Shown: positions 16,682 to 25,509, counted from the first letter of the stretch. The stretch is 36,869 bases of DNA from Actinomycetota bacterium (GCA_005885125.1 VAXU01000162.1:1-36869), one strand, 5' to 3'. Made by a program: numbers and translations. Notes: a model not told the origin generated them from the sequence alone.

Positions 16682-16753
16682 TCCCTCTCCCCTCTTGACC
16701 CTTGACGACTGTCCGACAGGCAGTTGCGCCTGAACCCCGCTCGGATCGGATGA

Positions 16754-16782
16754 TCGTCTCTCGATATTCGTGTCTATGTCAA
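16754..16782 (-). promoter_or_regulatory. Candidate promoter of the first subtilase gene
   Basis: On the minus strand, TTGACA (16782-16777) is a perfect -35 box. A 17-base spacer leads to AGACGA(T), a weak -10. Nine bases after TTGACA the sequence ATATC occurs, exactly as in the promoter of the second subtilase. The ATG is about 73 bases downstream. Confidence 0.5.
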
Positions 16783-16832
16783 GCGAAATCGGGCGGACCA
16801 TACCCGCAAATTCGTCGATTCATGCGAAAAGA

Positions 16833-16860
16833 GAGAGGCCCCGCTCGCGCAGGGCCTCTC
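16833..16860 (-). terminator. Intrinsic terminator of the second subtilase gene
   Basis: On the minus strand, GAGAGGCCC pairs with GGGCCTCTC (9 bp) around a 10-base loop and is followed by TCTTTTC. It lies 22 bases after the stop codon at 16883. Confidence 0.85.
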
Positions 16861-16882
16861 AGGTACCGGTGAGGGCTTGTGC

Positions 16883-19800
16883 TTACCCGAGCGAAAGCCC
16901 GAGCAGTTGCGCCTCGTCCTTCCCGGACTTGTTGTCCGTCGATACGACCATCGTGCCGAGGGCCGGAGTCAGCGCCCATTCGGCGGGATTGATCGTCACC
17001 GGAGTCGTTGCCGTTGCACCCGGTGCGACGCTGAGGAAGTCACCCTGCGAGATCGCCGGCGTCCACGGGTTGAACTTCGCCGAACCATCGACGACGTCAA
17101 CCGAGTTGCTGAACAGGTCGAAGCCGAACGCGTGGTACGTGAACCGCGGATTCGACGTCTTCGACAGGCACGGCTCGCCGGTCCGGCAGAGCTGGCTCGT
17201 CCGGATGGGAAGCTCCTCGGTTGTCCCGTCAGTCGGGGCGAAGCCGAGGAACACGATGCTCGCGCCGGCGCTGTGCGTGCTGAACACAAAGGCGCCGACT
17301 TGGCCGTTGAAGCTACCCGCCGTAACAGCTCCGAAGTCCACACCGACGACGACGTAGTCGTCCACGCCGTCGTTGTTCACGTCGACGTAGATGTCGAACT
17401 CGTTCGTCGCAGCGTTCGACCAGCGGTTGTAGCCGTTGATCGCGAACACGATGTCACGCCGGTTTGGATCCGATGCGCTCGGATCTGGGAACGTCTGGGC
17501 GCCGATCGCCCGTACGTCGTTGGAGGCGTTCGTGTCACTCGGGTCAGAAAGACCCCAGGCGTAGAAGTCGCCCGTCCCGGCGATCGCCCCGCCCGGGTTC
17601 GTGACCCTCGCCGTCGTCGACGGCGAGCCGGCCGGAACGCTCTTCGACGCGAGCTTCGCATCGATGTTCGAATCGGCCCGCGGCACGAGGTAGTACGGGA
17701 CCCGAAGCGTGACGCCGTTGTTGCTGCCGCCCACCGGCGTCAGCTTGACGAGTCCTGCCACTTCCCGGAACGCGTCGGCATTGCCGATCGTCGCCACCGG
17801 GACGTTCAGCGTCACAGCGAGCTCGACTGCGCCGCCGGCCGGAACGGTCACCTGGCTCGATCCGAACGAGACCGAGTGCGGCGAACCGCTCGCGTTGGTC
17901 TGCGATACGTCGAACGTTGCAGCAGAGCTTCCGTGGTTTCGCAGCTTGATGCTTCTGACGCGACTGAAGTTGTCCCTCAGGTCGACGAAGCCAAAGCTCA
18001 ACGACGCTGTCATCTTGTCGCCGACAGCGTCGACGTCGGTCTTCGTCGCACCGGGGGCCTGGACCTCGCCCGTGCCGCCGCGACTCGTGGCGTAGTCCGA
18101 CACGAGGGCCGGATCGGCGGTGTTCACGATCGCCGCCTTCAGGTCTTCGACCGTCCAGCCCGGATGGGCCTGGGCCGTGAGCGCAGCGACGCCCGACGTG
18201 TGCGGCGCCGCCATCGACGTTCCGGACAGAACCGCGGCGCCGTTGCCGGTGCCCATGCCGGTCGACCGAATGCTCACGCCCGGAGCCGTCACATCCGGCT
18301 TCAGTGCGCTGTCACCGGTCCGCGGACCGGCGGACGTGAAGTCGGCGAACGCGAGATACGTCGGGTTCGGGATCGACGTGGGGCTGATGGTGACGGATGC
18401 CCCGTCTGCCGCCCGCAGCCTGCCGGAGTCGGATGCCGCGTCCGTGAACGGCCCCCTCGCTCCCAGGAACGGGATCGTGACGGTGTACTGCTCGCCCGTG
18501 TCGGGGTCAGACGTGATCTGGCCCTCGAACGGGGGCAGGCTGCTCGCGTTGTTGGCCATGATCACTGCGATCGCGCCGGCCTTCTGGCCTCGGATCGCCT
18601 TCGAGACGCGGGCGCAGACGCCGCGGTTGACAACCACGATCATCCCCGCTGAGCCGGCGTAATCGGACTGCTGGCAGCCAATCGCCTCGTTGGCCGGCGT
18701 CAGCGGATTGTCGACCAGCACCTTCAGGTTCCCGCTGAACGTCGAGAACGACGCCCCGTTTGCGTTGATCAGGTCCATTGGAGCCCCGACACCAGTGAGG
18801 TGCGCAGCCGCGAAGCTCGGCGTCGGGTCGTTCGCCGCGACGCTGATCGCACCGGTAGCCGACGCCGGCGAGCCGGTGATGTACCGGCCGGCGCCGCTGT
18901 TGCCGGCAGAGGCGACGACGATGATCCCCGCCTTCGCCGCATTCGTCGACGCGACGGCGTCCGGGTTCGACGCGTCGCCGAACGGCGAGCCGAGGGACAT
19001 GTTGATCACGTCCATGCCGTTGTCGACGGCCCAGTCGATCGCGTCCACGACGACGTTCGTCGAGCCGGCGCAGCCAAACACGCGGATCGCGTAGATGTCG
19101 GCCTTCGGGGCGACCCCGGGACCGATCCCCCACGAGTTCGAACTGATCGTCGAGGCCGTGTACGGGCCGTGGTAGGTCGTCCCGTCCGCCAAGACGCCGT
19201 TCCCTGCCGCGGTGCCGGCGACGTGCGAGCCGTGGCCGTTGCAGTCGAGCGGATTCGAGTCCGGCTGTGGAACCGAGTTCGGATCGTTCGCGTTGTACGC
19301 GTCGCCGACGAGGTCGATTCCGCCCTTGACACGCGGGGCCGCCGGGCCGACGAGGGTCGGATCGGGCGCAAGCGTCGAGGTCGCGAATGCCGCGTTCCAG
19401 GCCGCGATCGTCCCGGGCCCGTCGAAGTTGGCGTGCGTGTAGTCGATGCCCGTGTCGATGATCCCGACCTTGATGCCCTCACCGTGCAGGCCGTTGACGC
19501 CGTCCCACACGGCCGGAGCGCCGACCAGAGGAACGCCGTTCGTGTTGTCGGGCGTGAAGACCTGCAGCGCATGGATGCCGACAACGTTCGGCAGCGCCGC
19601 GATCGCGGGCAGCTTGTCGCGGGCGATCTCGATGCGAATGCCGTTGTAGGCCGACTGGAACGAGTTCTCGACGGTTCCGCCGAGCTCCCGCACCTTCGCT
19701 GCGATCGGGGCCTGGGTGGCCCGCAGCGAATCCTTGATCTGGTCCTTCTCCGACTTGCTGAGCTTGCGGCCCGCATCGCCCTGGACCTCGGCCCACGGCT

Positions 19801-19987
19801 TCCCCGCGACCTGTACGACCACGGTGGCCGGTGCGGTGCTCATCCCCAGCGGCGTGTAGTACGACTGGATGATGTTGCCATCGCCAATCGCCTCAGGGCC
19901 GTTGCCGGCGCCTGCACCCGCCGCGAAGACAAGAAGCAGGAGCGCAGCCCCAAGCAGGGCCGCAGCGCCCGCGCTTCGTGTGTGCAT
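16883..19987 (-). CDS. Secreted subtilisin-family (S8) serine protease with PA domain
   Basis: This 1034-residue precursor starts at ATG 19987, preceded by GGGGAGAGGG as in its paralog. A signal peptide (residues 1-26, AAALLGAALLLLVFAAGAGA) and an I9-like propeptide (about 55-145, VVVQVAGKPWAEVQGD...NVVGIHALQVFTP) come first. Catalytic residues are Asp178 (GIIDTGIDYTH), His252 (GHGSHVAGTA) and Ser591 (SGTSMAAPHTSG); oxyanion Asn363 lies in SAGNSG. A PA domain (about 425-510, GMIVVVNRGVCARVSKAIRGQKAGAIAVIMANN) is inserted. The C-terminal 400 residues are beta-sandwich modules, including an acidic segment IYVDVNNDGVDDYVVVGVDFG that resembles a calcium-binding fold. Probably an extracellular protease for nutrient scavenging. 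It has its own promoter and terminator, so the two proteases are separate transcription units. Confidence 0.92.
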   Translation of the reverse strand: MHTRSAGAAALLGAALLLLVFAAGAGAGNGPEAIGDGNIIQSYYTPLGMSTAPATVVVQVAGKPWAEVQGDAGRKLSKSEKDQIKDSLRATQAPIAAKVRELGGTVENSFQSAYNGIRIEIARDKLPAIAALPNVVGIHALQVFTPDNTNGVPLVGAPAVWDGVNGLHGEGIKVGIIDTGIDYTHANFDGPGTIAAWNAAFATSTLAPDPTLVGPAAPRVKGGIDLVGDAYNANDPNSVPQPDSNPLDCNGHGSHVAGTAAGNGVLADGTTYHGPYTASTISSNSWGIGPGVAPKADIYAIRVFGCAGSTNVVVDAIDWAVDNGMDVINMSLGSPFGDASNPDAVASTNAAKAGIIVVASAGNSGAGRYITGSPASATGAISVAANDPTPSFAAAHLTGVGAPMDLINANGASFSTFSGNLKVLVDNPLTPANEAIGCQQSDYAGSAGMIVVVNRGVCARVSKAIRGQKAGAIAVIMANNASSLPPFEGQITSDPDTGEQYTVTIPFLGARGPFTDAASDSGRLRAADGASVTISPTSIPNPTYLAFADFTSAGPRTGDSALKPDVTAPGVSIRSTGMGTGNGAAVLSGTSMAAPHTSGVAALTAQAHPGWTVEDLKAAIVNTADPALVSDYATSRGGTGEVQAPGATKTDVDAVGDKMTASLSFGFVDLRDNFSRVRSIKLRNHGSSAATFDVSQTNASGSPHSVSFGSSQVTVPAGGAVELAVTLNVPVATIGNADAFREVAGLVKLTPVGGSNNGVTLRVPYYLVPRADSNIDAKLASKSVPAGSPSTTARVTNPGGAIAGTGDFYAWGLSDPSDTNASNDVRAIGAQTFPDPSASDPNRRDIVFAINGYNRWSNAATNEFDIYVDVNNDGVDDYVVVGVDFGAVTAGSFNGQVGAFVFSTHSAGASIVFLGFAPTDGTTEELPIRTSQLCRTGEPCLSKTSNPRFTYHAFGFDLFSNSVDVVDGSAKFNPWTPAISQGDFLSVAPGATATTPVTINPAEWALTPALGTMVVSTDNKSGKDEAQLLGLSLG

Positions 19988-20063
19988 CCCTCTCCCCTCA
20001 GTTCGTTTCGTTCTGCGCCCAGCCACAGGCGAACCTGTCCCCCCGGGCGCCTCAGATGGCCGG

Positions 20064-20092
20064 ATTTAGTCGGATATCGAGGAACGTGTCAA
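20064..20092 (-). promoter_or_regulatory. Candidate promoter of the second subtilase gene
   Basis: On the minus strand, TTGACA (20092-20087), a 17-base spacer and CTAAAT (20069-20064) form a good sigma-70-type promoter. The spacer contains ATATC nine bases after TTGACA, as in the other subtilase promoter. The ATG is about 77 bases downstream. Confidence 0.6.
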
Positions 20093-20257
20093 GGGCAACG
20101 AGGAGGCTTGGGCCACGAATCTCGCCCAGATCGCGCACGGCCCCCGCTCTGGCGTGAGGATGTCGCCATGCGCGCCCACGTCGTCCTCGGCCTCGAGGCG
20201 CTCTCGGTCGCCCCACCGAGCGCGGCCCAGCACTTCTCGGCGACAGGGCCCTAGCGC

Positions 20258-21184
20258 ATGCCGGACGTTGCGGTCGGACTCGTCGGCGTCGGTGCTTGGG
20301 GCAAGCTCATCCTGCGCGACCTCATCTCACTCGGGTGTGCAGTCACAGTGGTCGTCCGCGATGAGGGAAGGCGTCGACACGCGCTCGAGAGTGGAGCGGT
20401 AGTCGCCGTTGCCCGGATCGAAGACCTCCCGGACGATCTGCAAGGCATCGTCGTTGCAACGCCGACTGCGACCCATGCCGAGGTCACGGAGGCGCTGCTC
20501 TCACGGAACGTGCCGCTCTTCGTCGAGAAGCCGCTGACGAACGACGCCACGGCAGCAACACGGATCGCGGAGCGGGCAGCCGATCGGGTCTTCGTCATGC
20601 ACAAATGGCGCTACCACCCCGGTATCGAATTGCTCGGCCAGATCGCACGCTCTGAGGAACTCGGTCCGGTTGTCGGCCTACGGACGGTACGCGTCGGTTG
20701 GGGAAACCCGCACGCCGACGTGGACGGCGTCTGGATCCTCGCGCCCCACGACATCTCGATCGCGCTCGAGGTGCTCGGCACGATCCCAGAGCCTCACAGT
20801 GCGGTGGCCGAGACCGTCAACGGGACGACGAGCGGCCTCGTCGCGCTGCTCGGCGACGATCCGTGGTTTGCCTTCGACGTGTCCACGACGCATCCGGTTC
20901 GCCTGCGTGAGATCCGGCTCATCTGCCGCGACGGCATCGCGACGCTGCCCGATCCGTACATGGATCACGTTCTCGTGACCCGCGGCGAGATCCTGGGCGA
21001 CGTCACCCGAGACGAGGAGACACGTCCGATCTCCACGGAGTTTCCGCTCCTGCGCGAGCTCCGCGCATTCGTGGAGCACCTCGAGGGCGGGCCGCCGCCG
21101 CGGAGCAGTGCGGCGGAAGGTGCGGCGGAGGTGGCTGTCGTCGAGCGACTGCGGCAACTCGCCGGCCTCGCCGAGGCACGATGA
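20258..21184 (+). CDS. Gfo/Idh/MocA family oxidoreductase
   Basis: This 308-residue NAD(P)-dependent sugar dehydrogenase-type protein has a Rossmann fold with GLVGVGAWGK at residues 7-16. The family's EKP motif follows at 90-92 (PLFVEKPLTND), and an alpha/beta C-terminal domain contains the probable catalytic His in WILAPHDISIALEVLG. The substrate is probably a nucleotide-sugar or sugar acid, judging from its coupled glycosyltransferase. The stop overlaps the next ATG by 4 bases (ATGA), so the two are translated together. The ribosome binding site is weak. A 28-codon upstream ORF (20168-20254) ends 3 bases before this ATG and could feed ribosomes into it, but its reality is uncertain. Confidence 0.85.
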   Translation: MPDVAVGLVGVGAWGKLILRDLISLGCAVTVVVRDEGRRRHALESGAVVAVARIEDLPDDLQGIVVATPTATHAEVTEALLSRNVPLFVEKPLTNDATAATRIAERAADRVFVMHKWRYHPGIELLGQIARSEELGPVVGLRTVRVGWGNPHADVDGVWILAPHDISIALEVLGTIPEPHSAVAETVNGTTSGLVALLGDDPWFAFDVSTTHPVRLREIRLICRDGIATLPDPYMDHVLVTRGEILGDVTRDEETRPISTEFPLLRELRAFVEHLEGGPPPRSSAAEGAAEVAVVERLRQLAGLAEAR

Positions 21185-22077
21185 GCCTCGCCGCGACGGT
21201 TATCGTCCCGACGCACGACCACGGTCAGACGCTTCGCCTTGCACTCGCAAGCGCACTCGAGCAGACGGTCGCAGACATCGAGGTGGTCGTGGTCGGCGAC
21301 GGCGTTCCGGACATCACCCGCGAGATCGTGGACGACGTCATGCGCCGCGACGATCGCGTGCAGTTCGTCGACCACCCCAAAGGGCCGCGCAACGGCGAGG
21401 CGTATCGCGACGCGGTGCTCGAGCGCGCGGGCGGCGAGATCGTTTGCTACCTGAGCGACGACGACCTCTGGTTTCCCGAGCATGTCGAGACAATGAGTGG
21501 ATTGCTCGCCGATGCAGATTTCGCCGGTGCTGTGGCCGTCCACTTCACCGCCGACGGCGAGCTGCTGAGCTGGCCCTTCGATCTCGCCCTGCGGCCCTTT
21601 CGCGACCGCATGCTCGCCGGCACGGCGAACTTCGTCCCACTCTCGTGCGGAGCGCACACGCTCGCCGCCTACCGGCGCCTCCCGCAAGGTTGGTCGACGA
21701 CTCCGGACGGGCTGACCACCGACCTCTTCATGTGGCAGAAGCTCCTGCGGCTGCCGGGAGCTCGAGCGCGCAGCGCTACACGGCCGACCGTCCTCCACTT
21801 CCCGAGCTCGCATCGGCGGGGTTGGACCACGGCCGCGCGGGTCGAGGAGCTCGAGCGGTGGGCGCCGCGTGTGGCCGATCCCGCCTGGCGAGCGAAGCTC
21901 ATCGGAGCCGCGCTCGATCAAGCGATGCGGCGCGGCGCAGTGAACGACGCCGCCGTCGCGACGGTGTACGCGACCCGAACCTGGCGTTTCAGGAAATGGG
22001 TGCTAGGGGCGCCGGCGGTTGGAGTGGCTGCGAAGGCTCTAGCTGCTCGAGCAGCTGGGCGAGCGGCGGAGCGGTAG
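21181..22077 (+). CDS. Glycosyltransferase family 2
   Basis: This 298-residue GT-A enzyme reads TVIVPTHDHGQTLRLALASALEQTVADIEVVVVGDG at the N-terminus, followed by the metal-binding acidic triplet SDDDLW (residues 93-95). Family 2 enzymes transfer a sugar from a nucleotide donor. The rest (WSTTPDGLTTDLFMWQKLLR, RGWTTAARVEELERWAPR) carries an acceptor-side region I cannot assign. The C-terminal end is Ala-rich and amphipathic (AVGVAAKALAARAAGRAAER). Its last 89 bases overlap the RmlC-like gene on the other strand. The gene is translationally coupled to the upstream oxidoreductase. A role in cell-envelope or exopolysaccharide synthesis is likely. Confidence 0.85.
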   Translation: MSLAATVIVPTHDHGQTLRLALASALEQTVADIEVVVVGDGVPDITREIVDDVMRRDDRVQFVDHPKGPRNGEAYRDAVLERAGGEIVCYLSDDDLWFPEHVETMSGLLADADFAGAVAVHFTADGELLSWPFDLALRPFRDRMLAGTANFVPLSCGAHTLAAYRRLPQGWSTTPDGLTTDLFMWQKLLRLPGARARSATRPTVLHFPSSHRRGWTTAARVEELERWAPRVADPAWRAKLIGAALDQAMRRGAVNDAAVATVYATRTWRFRKWVLGAPAVGVAAKALAARAAGRAAER

Positions 22078-22561
22078 CGTCGCGCTCGGAGACGAGCGTC
22101 GGTTGGCCCGGCCAGGGAATCTCGAGCTCTGGATCGGCCCAGTGGCATCCCAGCTCGTCATCCACGCTCCAATACTCGCTGACGGCATACAGATGGAGCG
22201 ACGGCGCGTGGTAGTAGAAGCCGTGCGCGACGCCGTGCGGCATCACGATCGCCGTGATCGGGTCGCCGGTCATCTCGACGATCGAGCTCAAGCCCTCGGT
22301 GGGCGACCCGCGGCGGAGATCTCTCAGTCCGATGGTCAGGTGGCCCGTGAGGAGCAAGAAATAGTCGTCGTGTCGAGGATGGACGTGCACGCCACGGAAT
22401 GACCCGGCCTCCGAACTGCACGCGTTCCACTGCACCGGCGCAACGCCGACTTCCCACTCGTCGCGGAAGAGCTCGGTGAACGAGCCCCGCGAGTCGCGGT
22501 GGGATGCCAACGGGTGGAGGGCGACGCCGTCGGGAAGCCGCATGACGCTGGATTTTCGCAT
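21989..22561 (-). CDS. RmlC-like cupin (dTDP-4-dehydrorhamnose 3,5-epimerase family)
   Basis: This protein is 190 residues from ATG 22561; ATG 22543 would remove six residues. Family features in order: SHRDSRGSFTELFRDEW, NACSSEAGSFRGVHVHPRHDDYFLLLTGHLTIGLRDLRRGSPTEG (with the cupin His residues), IVMPHGVAHGFYYHAPSLHLYAVSEYW, and WADPELEIPWP. RmlC enzymes epimerise dTDP-4-keto-6-deoxyglucose on the way to rhamnose. The fit is to the family; the precise sugar is not proven, and no other rml genes are present. The C-terminus (QLLEQLEPSQPLQPPAPLAPIS) overlaps the convergent glycosyltransferase by 89 bases. The gene follows the acyl-CoA synthetase after 38 bases on the same strand. Confidence 0.75.
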   Translation of the reverse strand: MRKSSVMRLPDGVALHPLASHRDSRGSFTELFRDEWEVGVAPVQWNACSSEAGSFRGVHVHPRHDDYFLLLTGHLTIGLRDLRRGSPTEGLSSIVEMTGDPITAIVMPHGVAHGFYYHAPSLHLYAVSEYWSVDDELGCHWADPELEIPWPGQPTLVSERDATAPPLAQLLEQLEPSQPLQPPAPLAPIS

Positions 22562-22599
22562 GCCGGTCCGACGGCCACTCCACGCCACCGAGCGAGCGC

Positions 22600-24183
22600 T
22601 CAGGCCTCAGCCGCGGGCGGCTCAGCCCGCTCGACCTCGAGCCGGCGGAGCTCGATCCGCCGGATCTTCCCGGTGAGCGTCTTCGGGAGATCGCCGACGA
22701 ACTCGACCCGCCGCGGATAGGCGTAGGCCGACAGCCGTTCCCTGACGAAGGCCTTGATCTCGTTCGCGAGCTCGTCCGAAGCCTCGTAGTCGGCGGCGAG
22801 CACGATGAACGCCTTGACGACGTTGCCGCGAAGCTCGTCCGGCGAGGCGACCGCCGCGGCTTCCTGGACTGCGGGATGCTCGAGACACACGGATTCGACC
22901 TCGAACGGCCCGATCCGGTAGCCGGCCGCGATGATCACGTCGTCCGCGCGCCCCTCGTACCAGACGTAGCCGTCGTCGTCCTGGCTCGCAGCATCCTTCG
23001 TGTGGAACCACTCGCCCCCGAAGACCTCCGCCGCCTCTTCGGGCCGGTTCCAGTAGCCGAGCGGGTAGTGCGGGTTCGAGCGCGCACGCAGGCAGATCTC
23101 GCCGCGTTCGCCTTGCGGGACGGGACGCTCGTCCTCGTCGAGGATCTGGACGTCCCAGCCCGGCATCGGCTTGCCCATCGATCCCTCCCGCACGTCCATG
23201 AACGGGTAATTGGCGACGAGCGGATACGACTCCGTCAAGCCGTAGAAGTCGAGCACGGTCACTCCGTACTGCTCACGGAACCAACGGATCGCCTCGGGAT
23301 TCAGCGGCTCGCCGGCGGAGCAGACCCGCCGGAATCGACAGGGATAGCGTGTGCCCGCGTCGGCGACCGTCATCATCGACCGCATCGCAGTCGGCGTCGT
23401 GAACACGTTCGTCACCGCGCGCCGGCTGAGGAAATCCAACTGCCTGTGCGGGTCGAATCCGGCCTCGCGGCGGTACACGCACTGCAGTGCCCCGAGCCGC
23501 CATGGCCCGAGCAGCGGCGCGATTCCGGCGGCCCACGCCCACTCGCCCATCCCGTGGAACCGTTCGCCGTCCTCGACCTCGTGGCAGTAGACGAACTCCT
23601 CGTGGCCGAGGATGTATCGATGAGCGTGCACGATCCCTTTCGCCAGCCCGGTCGTTCCGGATGTGTAGTAGAGCTGCGCCGGATCATCGGCGGACGTGTC
23701 GCAGGCGACGGGATCCGTGGACGCGCCCACAAACGTGTCCTCCGCCAGGACGAGCAGCGCCGCGCCTGACGCGTTGTCGAAACGCCCGGCGTTCGCGGCG
23801 TCCGTCACGACCAGCTTCGCGCCGGAATCGGACAGACGGTGACGGATCGCGTCGTCCCCGTAGAGCACGGACATCGAGAGCAGGACGGCCCCGAGCTTCC
23901 AGACGCCGAAGAAGATCGCAGCGGTTTCCGGCGTCGGCGGCAACACGACGGCGACGCGGTCGCCTCGCTCGACGTCGTGCGCGCGTAACACATGCGCCGC
24001 TTGATTCGCGAGATCCTGGAGCTCTCCCCAGACCAGTTCGCGATCCGAGCCGTCGAAGCTCTCCCAGACCATCGCCGGCTTGTCGCGCGGATGCTTATCG
24101 CAGACGTCCGAGACGATGTTGTAGCGGTCGGGCACCTCCCACCGATGGGCCGCGCGGGCTTGCTCGTACGACGTCCAGGTCAT
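22600..24183 (-). CDS. AMP-dependent acyl-CoA synthetase
   Basis: This 527-residue ANL-superfamily enzyme activates a carboxylic acid with ATP and joins it to CoA. Motifs: YYTSGTTGLAKGIVH (P-loop), FTTPTAMRSMM, SAGEPLNPEAIRWFREQYGVTVLDFYGLTES (A5 motif), GEWFHTKDAASQDDDGYVWYEGRADDVIIAAGYRIGPFEVES (hinge region), and the catalytic Lys in LPKTLTGKIRRIELR. The layout resembles medium-chain (ACSM-like) or acetyl-CoA synthetase types. It starts at ATG 24183, immediately after the TAA of the upstream secreted-protein gene (TAAATG). The substrate length cannot be judged from sequence. Confidence 0.9.
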   Translation of the reverse strand: MTWTSYEQARAAHRWEVPDRYNIVSDVCDKHPRDKPAMVWESFDGSDRELVWGELQDLANQAAHVLRAHDVERGDRVAVVLPPTPETAAIFFGVWKLGAVLLSMSVLYGDDAIRHRLSDSGAKLVVTDAANAGRFDNASGAALLVLAEDTFVGASTDPVACDTSADDPAQLYYTSGTTGLAKGIVHAHRYILGHEEFVYCHEVEDGERFHGMGEWAWAAGIAPLLGPWRLGALQCVYRREAGFDPHRQLDFLSRRAVTNVFTTPTAMRSMMTVADAGTRYPCRFRRVCSAGEPLNPEAIRWFREQYGVTVLDFYGLTESYPLVANYPFMDVREGSMGKPMPGWDVQILDEDERPVPQGERGEICLRARSNPHYPLGYWNRPEEAAEVFGGEWFHTKDAASQDDDGYVWYEGRADDVIIAAGYRIGPFEVESVCLEHPAVQEAAAVASPDELRGNVVKAFIVLAADYEASDELANEIKAFVRERLSAYAYPRRVEFVGDLPKTLTGKIRRIELRRLEVERAEPPAAEA

Positions 24184-24606
24184 TTAGCGGAGGACGGCGG
24201 CCGCGGCCGCCAGCCCGGTGTAGACGCGGGAGAAGGGAGCGTTGCAACCACCGCGCACCATGACGGTACGCGTCTTGTCCGCGGTCCGAATCGTCACGAA
24301 GAGATAGGCGTAGTCGGGCAGCGACCCGCGGCAGCGGATCCTCTGCGGCAAGGACCAGAACCGCTGCGTCCGCGCGAACCGGACGAGGCCGGCGAGACGC
24401 TGCAGGGAAAGACGGGCGTCGGGATGAGCAAGACGCACAGGGCCGGAGCGCTCGAGCGTCCCGTCGGCTCGGATCTCGACCCGGAAGGGGACGATGTTGC
24501 CGCCGATCCGGCCGAATGCGAACGACGGACCCTCGCGCGCGCGAGCCGCCCCGGCCGCCGGCAGCGCGAGGAGCGCTGACGTCGCAAGGACGGCGATGCG
24601 GTGCAC
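24184..24606 (-). CDS. Small secreted protein of unknown function
   Basis: This 140-residue protein starts at a GTG (24606) with a clear signal peptide (HRIAVLATSALLALPAAGAARA). The mature part begins REGPSFAFGRIGGNIVPFRVEIRADGTLERSG and includes two cysteines (RCRGSLPDYAYLF and RGGCNAPFSRVY) that may form a disulfide. I recognise no family with confidence. The reading GNIVPFRVEIRADGTLE resembles small secreted proteins seen in other actinobacteria. The gene directly abuts the acyl-CoA synthetase start, so the two are probably co-transcribed. Confidence 0.7.
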   Translation of the reverse strand: MHRIAVLATSALLALPAAGAARAREGPSFAFGRIGGNIVPFRVEIRADGTLERSGPVRLAHPDARLSLQRLAGLVRFARTQRFWSLPQRIRCRGSLPDYAYLFVTIRTADKTRTVMVRGGCNAPFSRVYTGLAAAAAVLR

Positions 24607-24866
24607 GAACTGCAGGTTAGTACTGGGGAGGGTGCTTACCGGGCGCGAGCGCGGCCAACGTGTAGGCCACGCGTGCGCCCAGTCGTGGCCGACGACGGGA
24701 CAGGGTCGAGGCCAAGCGCGTCCATGAGGTCGAGCGCGTCGCCGGTGAGCGCGACACCGCGTCCGTCCCGCGGCGTCTCTCTTGAGCGGAACCGAGTCGC
24801 ACCCGAGCCGCGCAGCGCGGTGACCGAACGCGGGACGCCTTTTCACTGTCAACCCTTCGGTGAGGG

Positions 24867-25307
24867 CTACGCCTCCAGCTCGTGCACGCCCGCGTAGGCG
24901 CGGACCCGCATCCCCTCATCGTCGATGCGTCCCTCGGCGATGCAGACGATGTCGTTCAACCACCGATAGCGTTCATCATCGGCTTCGAACCACCCCACCA
25001 GGTTCTGCCGTCCCGGCGCGTCGCCTTCGAAGACGGTGCGCCCACGCAACTCGAAGAGGATCGACGCGCCGTCATCGGTCGTGATCAGGCCGCGAACATT
25101 CGGCAGCATGCGGCCGTCGCTGCGCCGCCGCGGATAGTTCGACCAGACGACGCTCCCCTCAATCCGCCCGCTCGCCCTTCCACGGCCTTCGCCATAGCCG
25201 ATGCCCTCGTCGCTGCCGTATGCGCTGATGAGGTCGTAGCCGGGTGCCTTCACGCGGACGTCCTCGTCATAGCTCCAATCGAAGGTGCAGAGCGGCTCGA
25301 GACGCAC
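24867..25307 (-). CDS. DUF3237 (UPF0311) family protein
   Basis: This 146-residue protein starts at GTG 25307 (MRLEPLCTFDWSYDEDVRVKA). Its features match the DUF3237 beta-barrel family: GRASGRIEGSVVWSNYPRRRSDG, LPNVRGLITTDDGASILFELRGRTV, DERYRWLNDIVCIAEGRIDDEGMRVRAYAGVHEL. These proteins are single beta-barrel folds of unknown biochemical role. There is no clear ribosome binding site; a second GTG 12 bases upstream is an alternative. The gene lies just left of the hairpin and tRNA fragment at 25412-25509. Confidence 0.7.
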   Translation of the reverse strand: MRLEPLCTFDWSYDEDVRVKAPGYDLISAYGSDEGIGYGEGRGRASGRIEGSVVWSNYPRRRSDGRMLPNVRGLITTDDGASILFELRGRTVFEGDAPGRQNLVGWFEADDERYRWLNDIVCIAEGRIDDEGMRVRAYAGVHELEA

Positions 25308-25411
25308 CGAAGCACAATACTCGGTGCATGGCGCAACACTTCCACGCCAAATCGCCGCCGATGCCGGCTTCGCCGGCGTCGGCCGCTACGGCCCGCATTC
25401 AGTCCATCCGA

Positions 25412-25462
25412 CCGACCGAAGTCGTCATGGCTCGGCGACCAGCCGAGCCGGACTTCGGTCGG
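25412..25462 (-). terminator. Long hairpin next to the tRNA-Val fragment
   Basis: CCGACCGAAGTC (25412-25423) pairs with GACTTCGGTCGG (25451-25462). Inside it GGCTCGGC (25429-25436) pairs with GCCGAGCC (25442-25449). It begins four bases after the tRNA fragment on the minus strand and may be the original tRNA terminator on the ancestral flank. There is no U-tract. Confidence 0.5.
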
Positions 25463-25466
25463 CCAT

Positions 25467-25509
25467 GGGCGGTACTGGGCTCGAACCAGTGACCCCCAGC
25501 TTGTCGAGC
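25467..25509 (-). repeat. tRNA-Val 3'-half copy 1 (candidate att site)
   Basis: These 43 bases are identical to the 3' half of the tRNA-Val gene at 32757-32828, from the anticodon loop (TCGAC) through the T arm to the acceptor 3' strand. The match ends abruptly at 25510. Same orientation as the gene. The D-arm half is missing, so it cannot make a tRNA. Confidence 0.85.

Noticed and set aside
14210-16705. Plus-strand open frame of 831 codons opposite the first subtilase
   Set aside because: It is antisense to a protein with a clear catalytic triad and consists of Arg/Asp/Glu-rich shadow sequence, typical of GC-rich DNA.
16877-18652. Plus-strand open frame of 591 codons opposite the second subtilase
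   Set aside because: Same reason: mirror frame of a real gene, no domain recognisable.
24607-24866. Possible gene between the secreted protein and DUF3237
   Set aside because: The open frames here have no start signal and no recognisable sequence; treated as intergenic.
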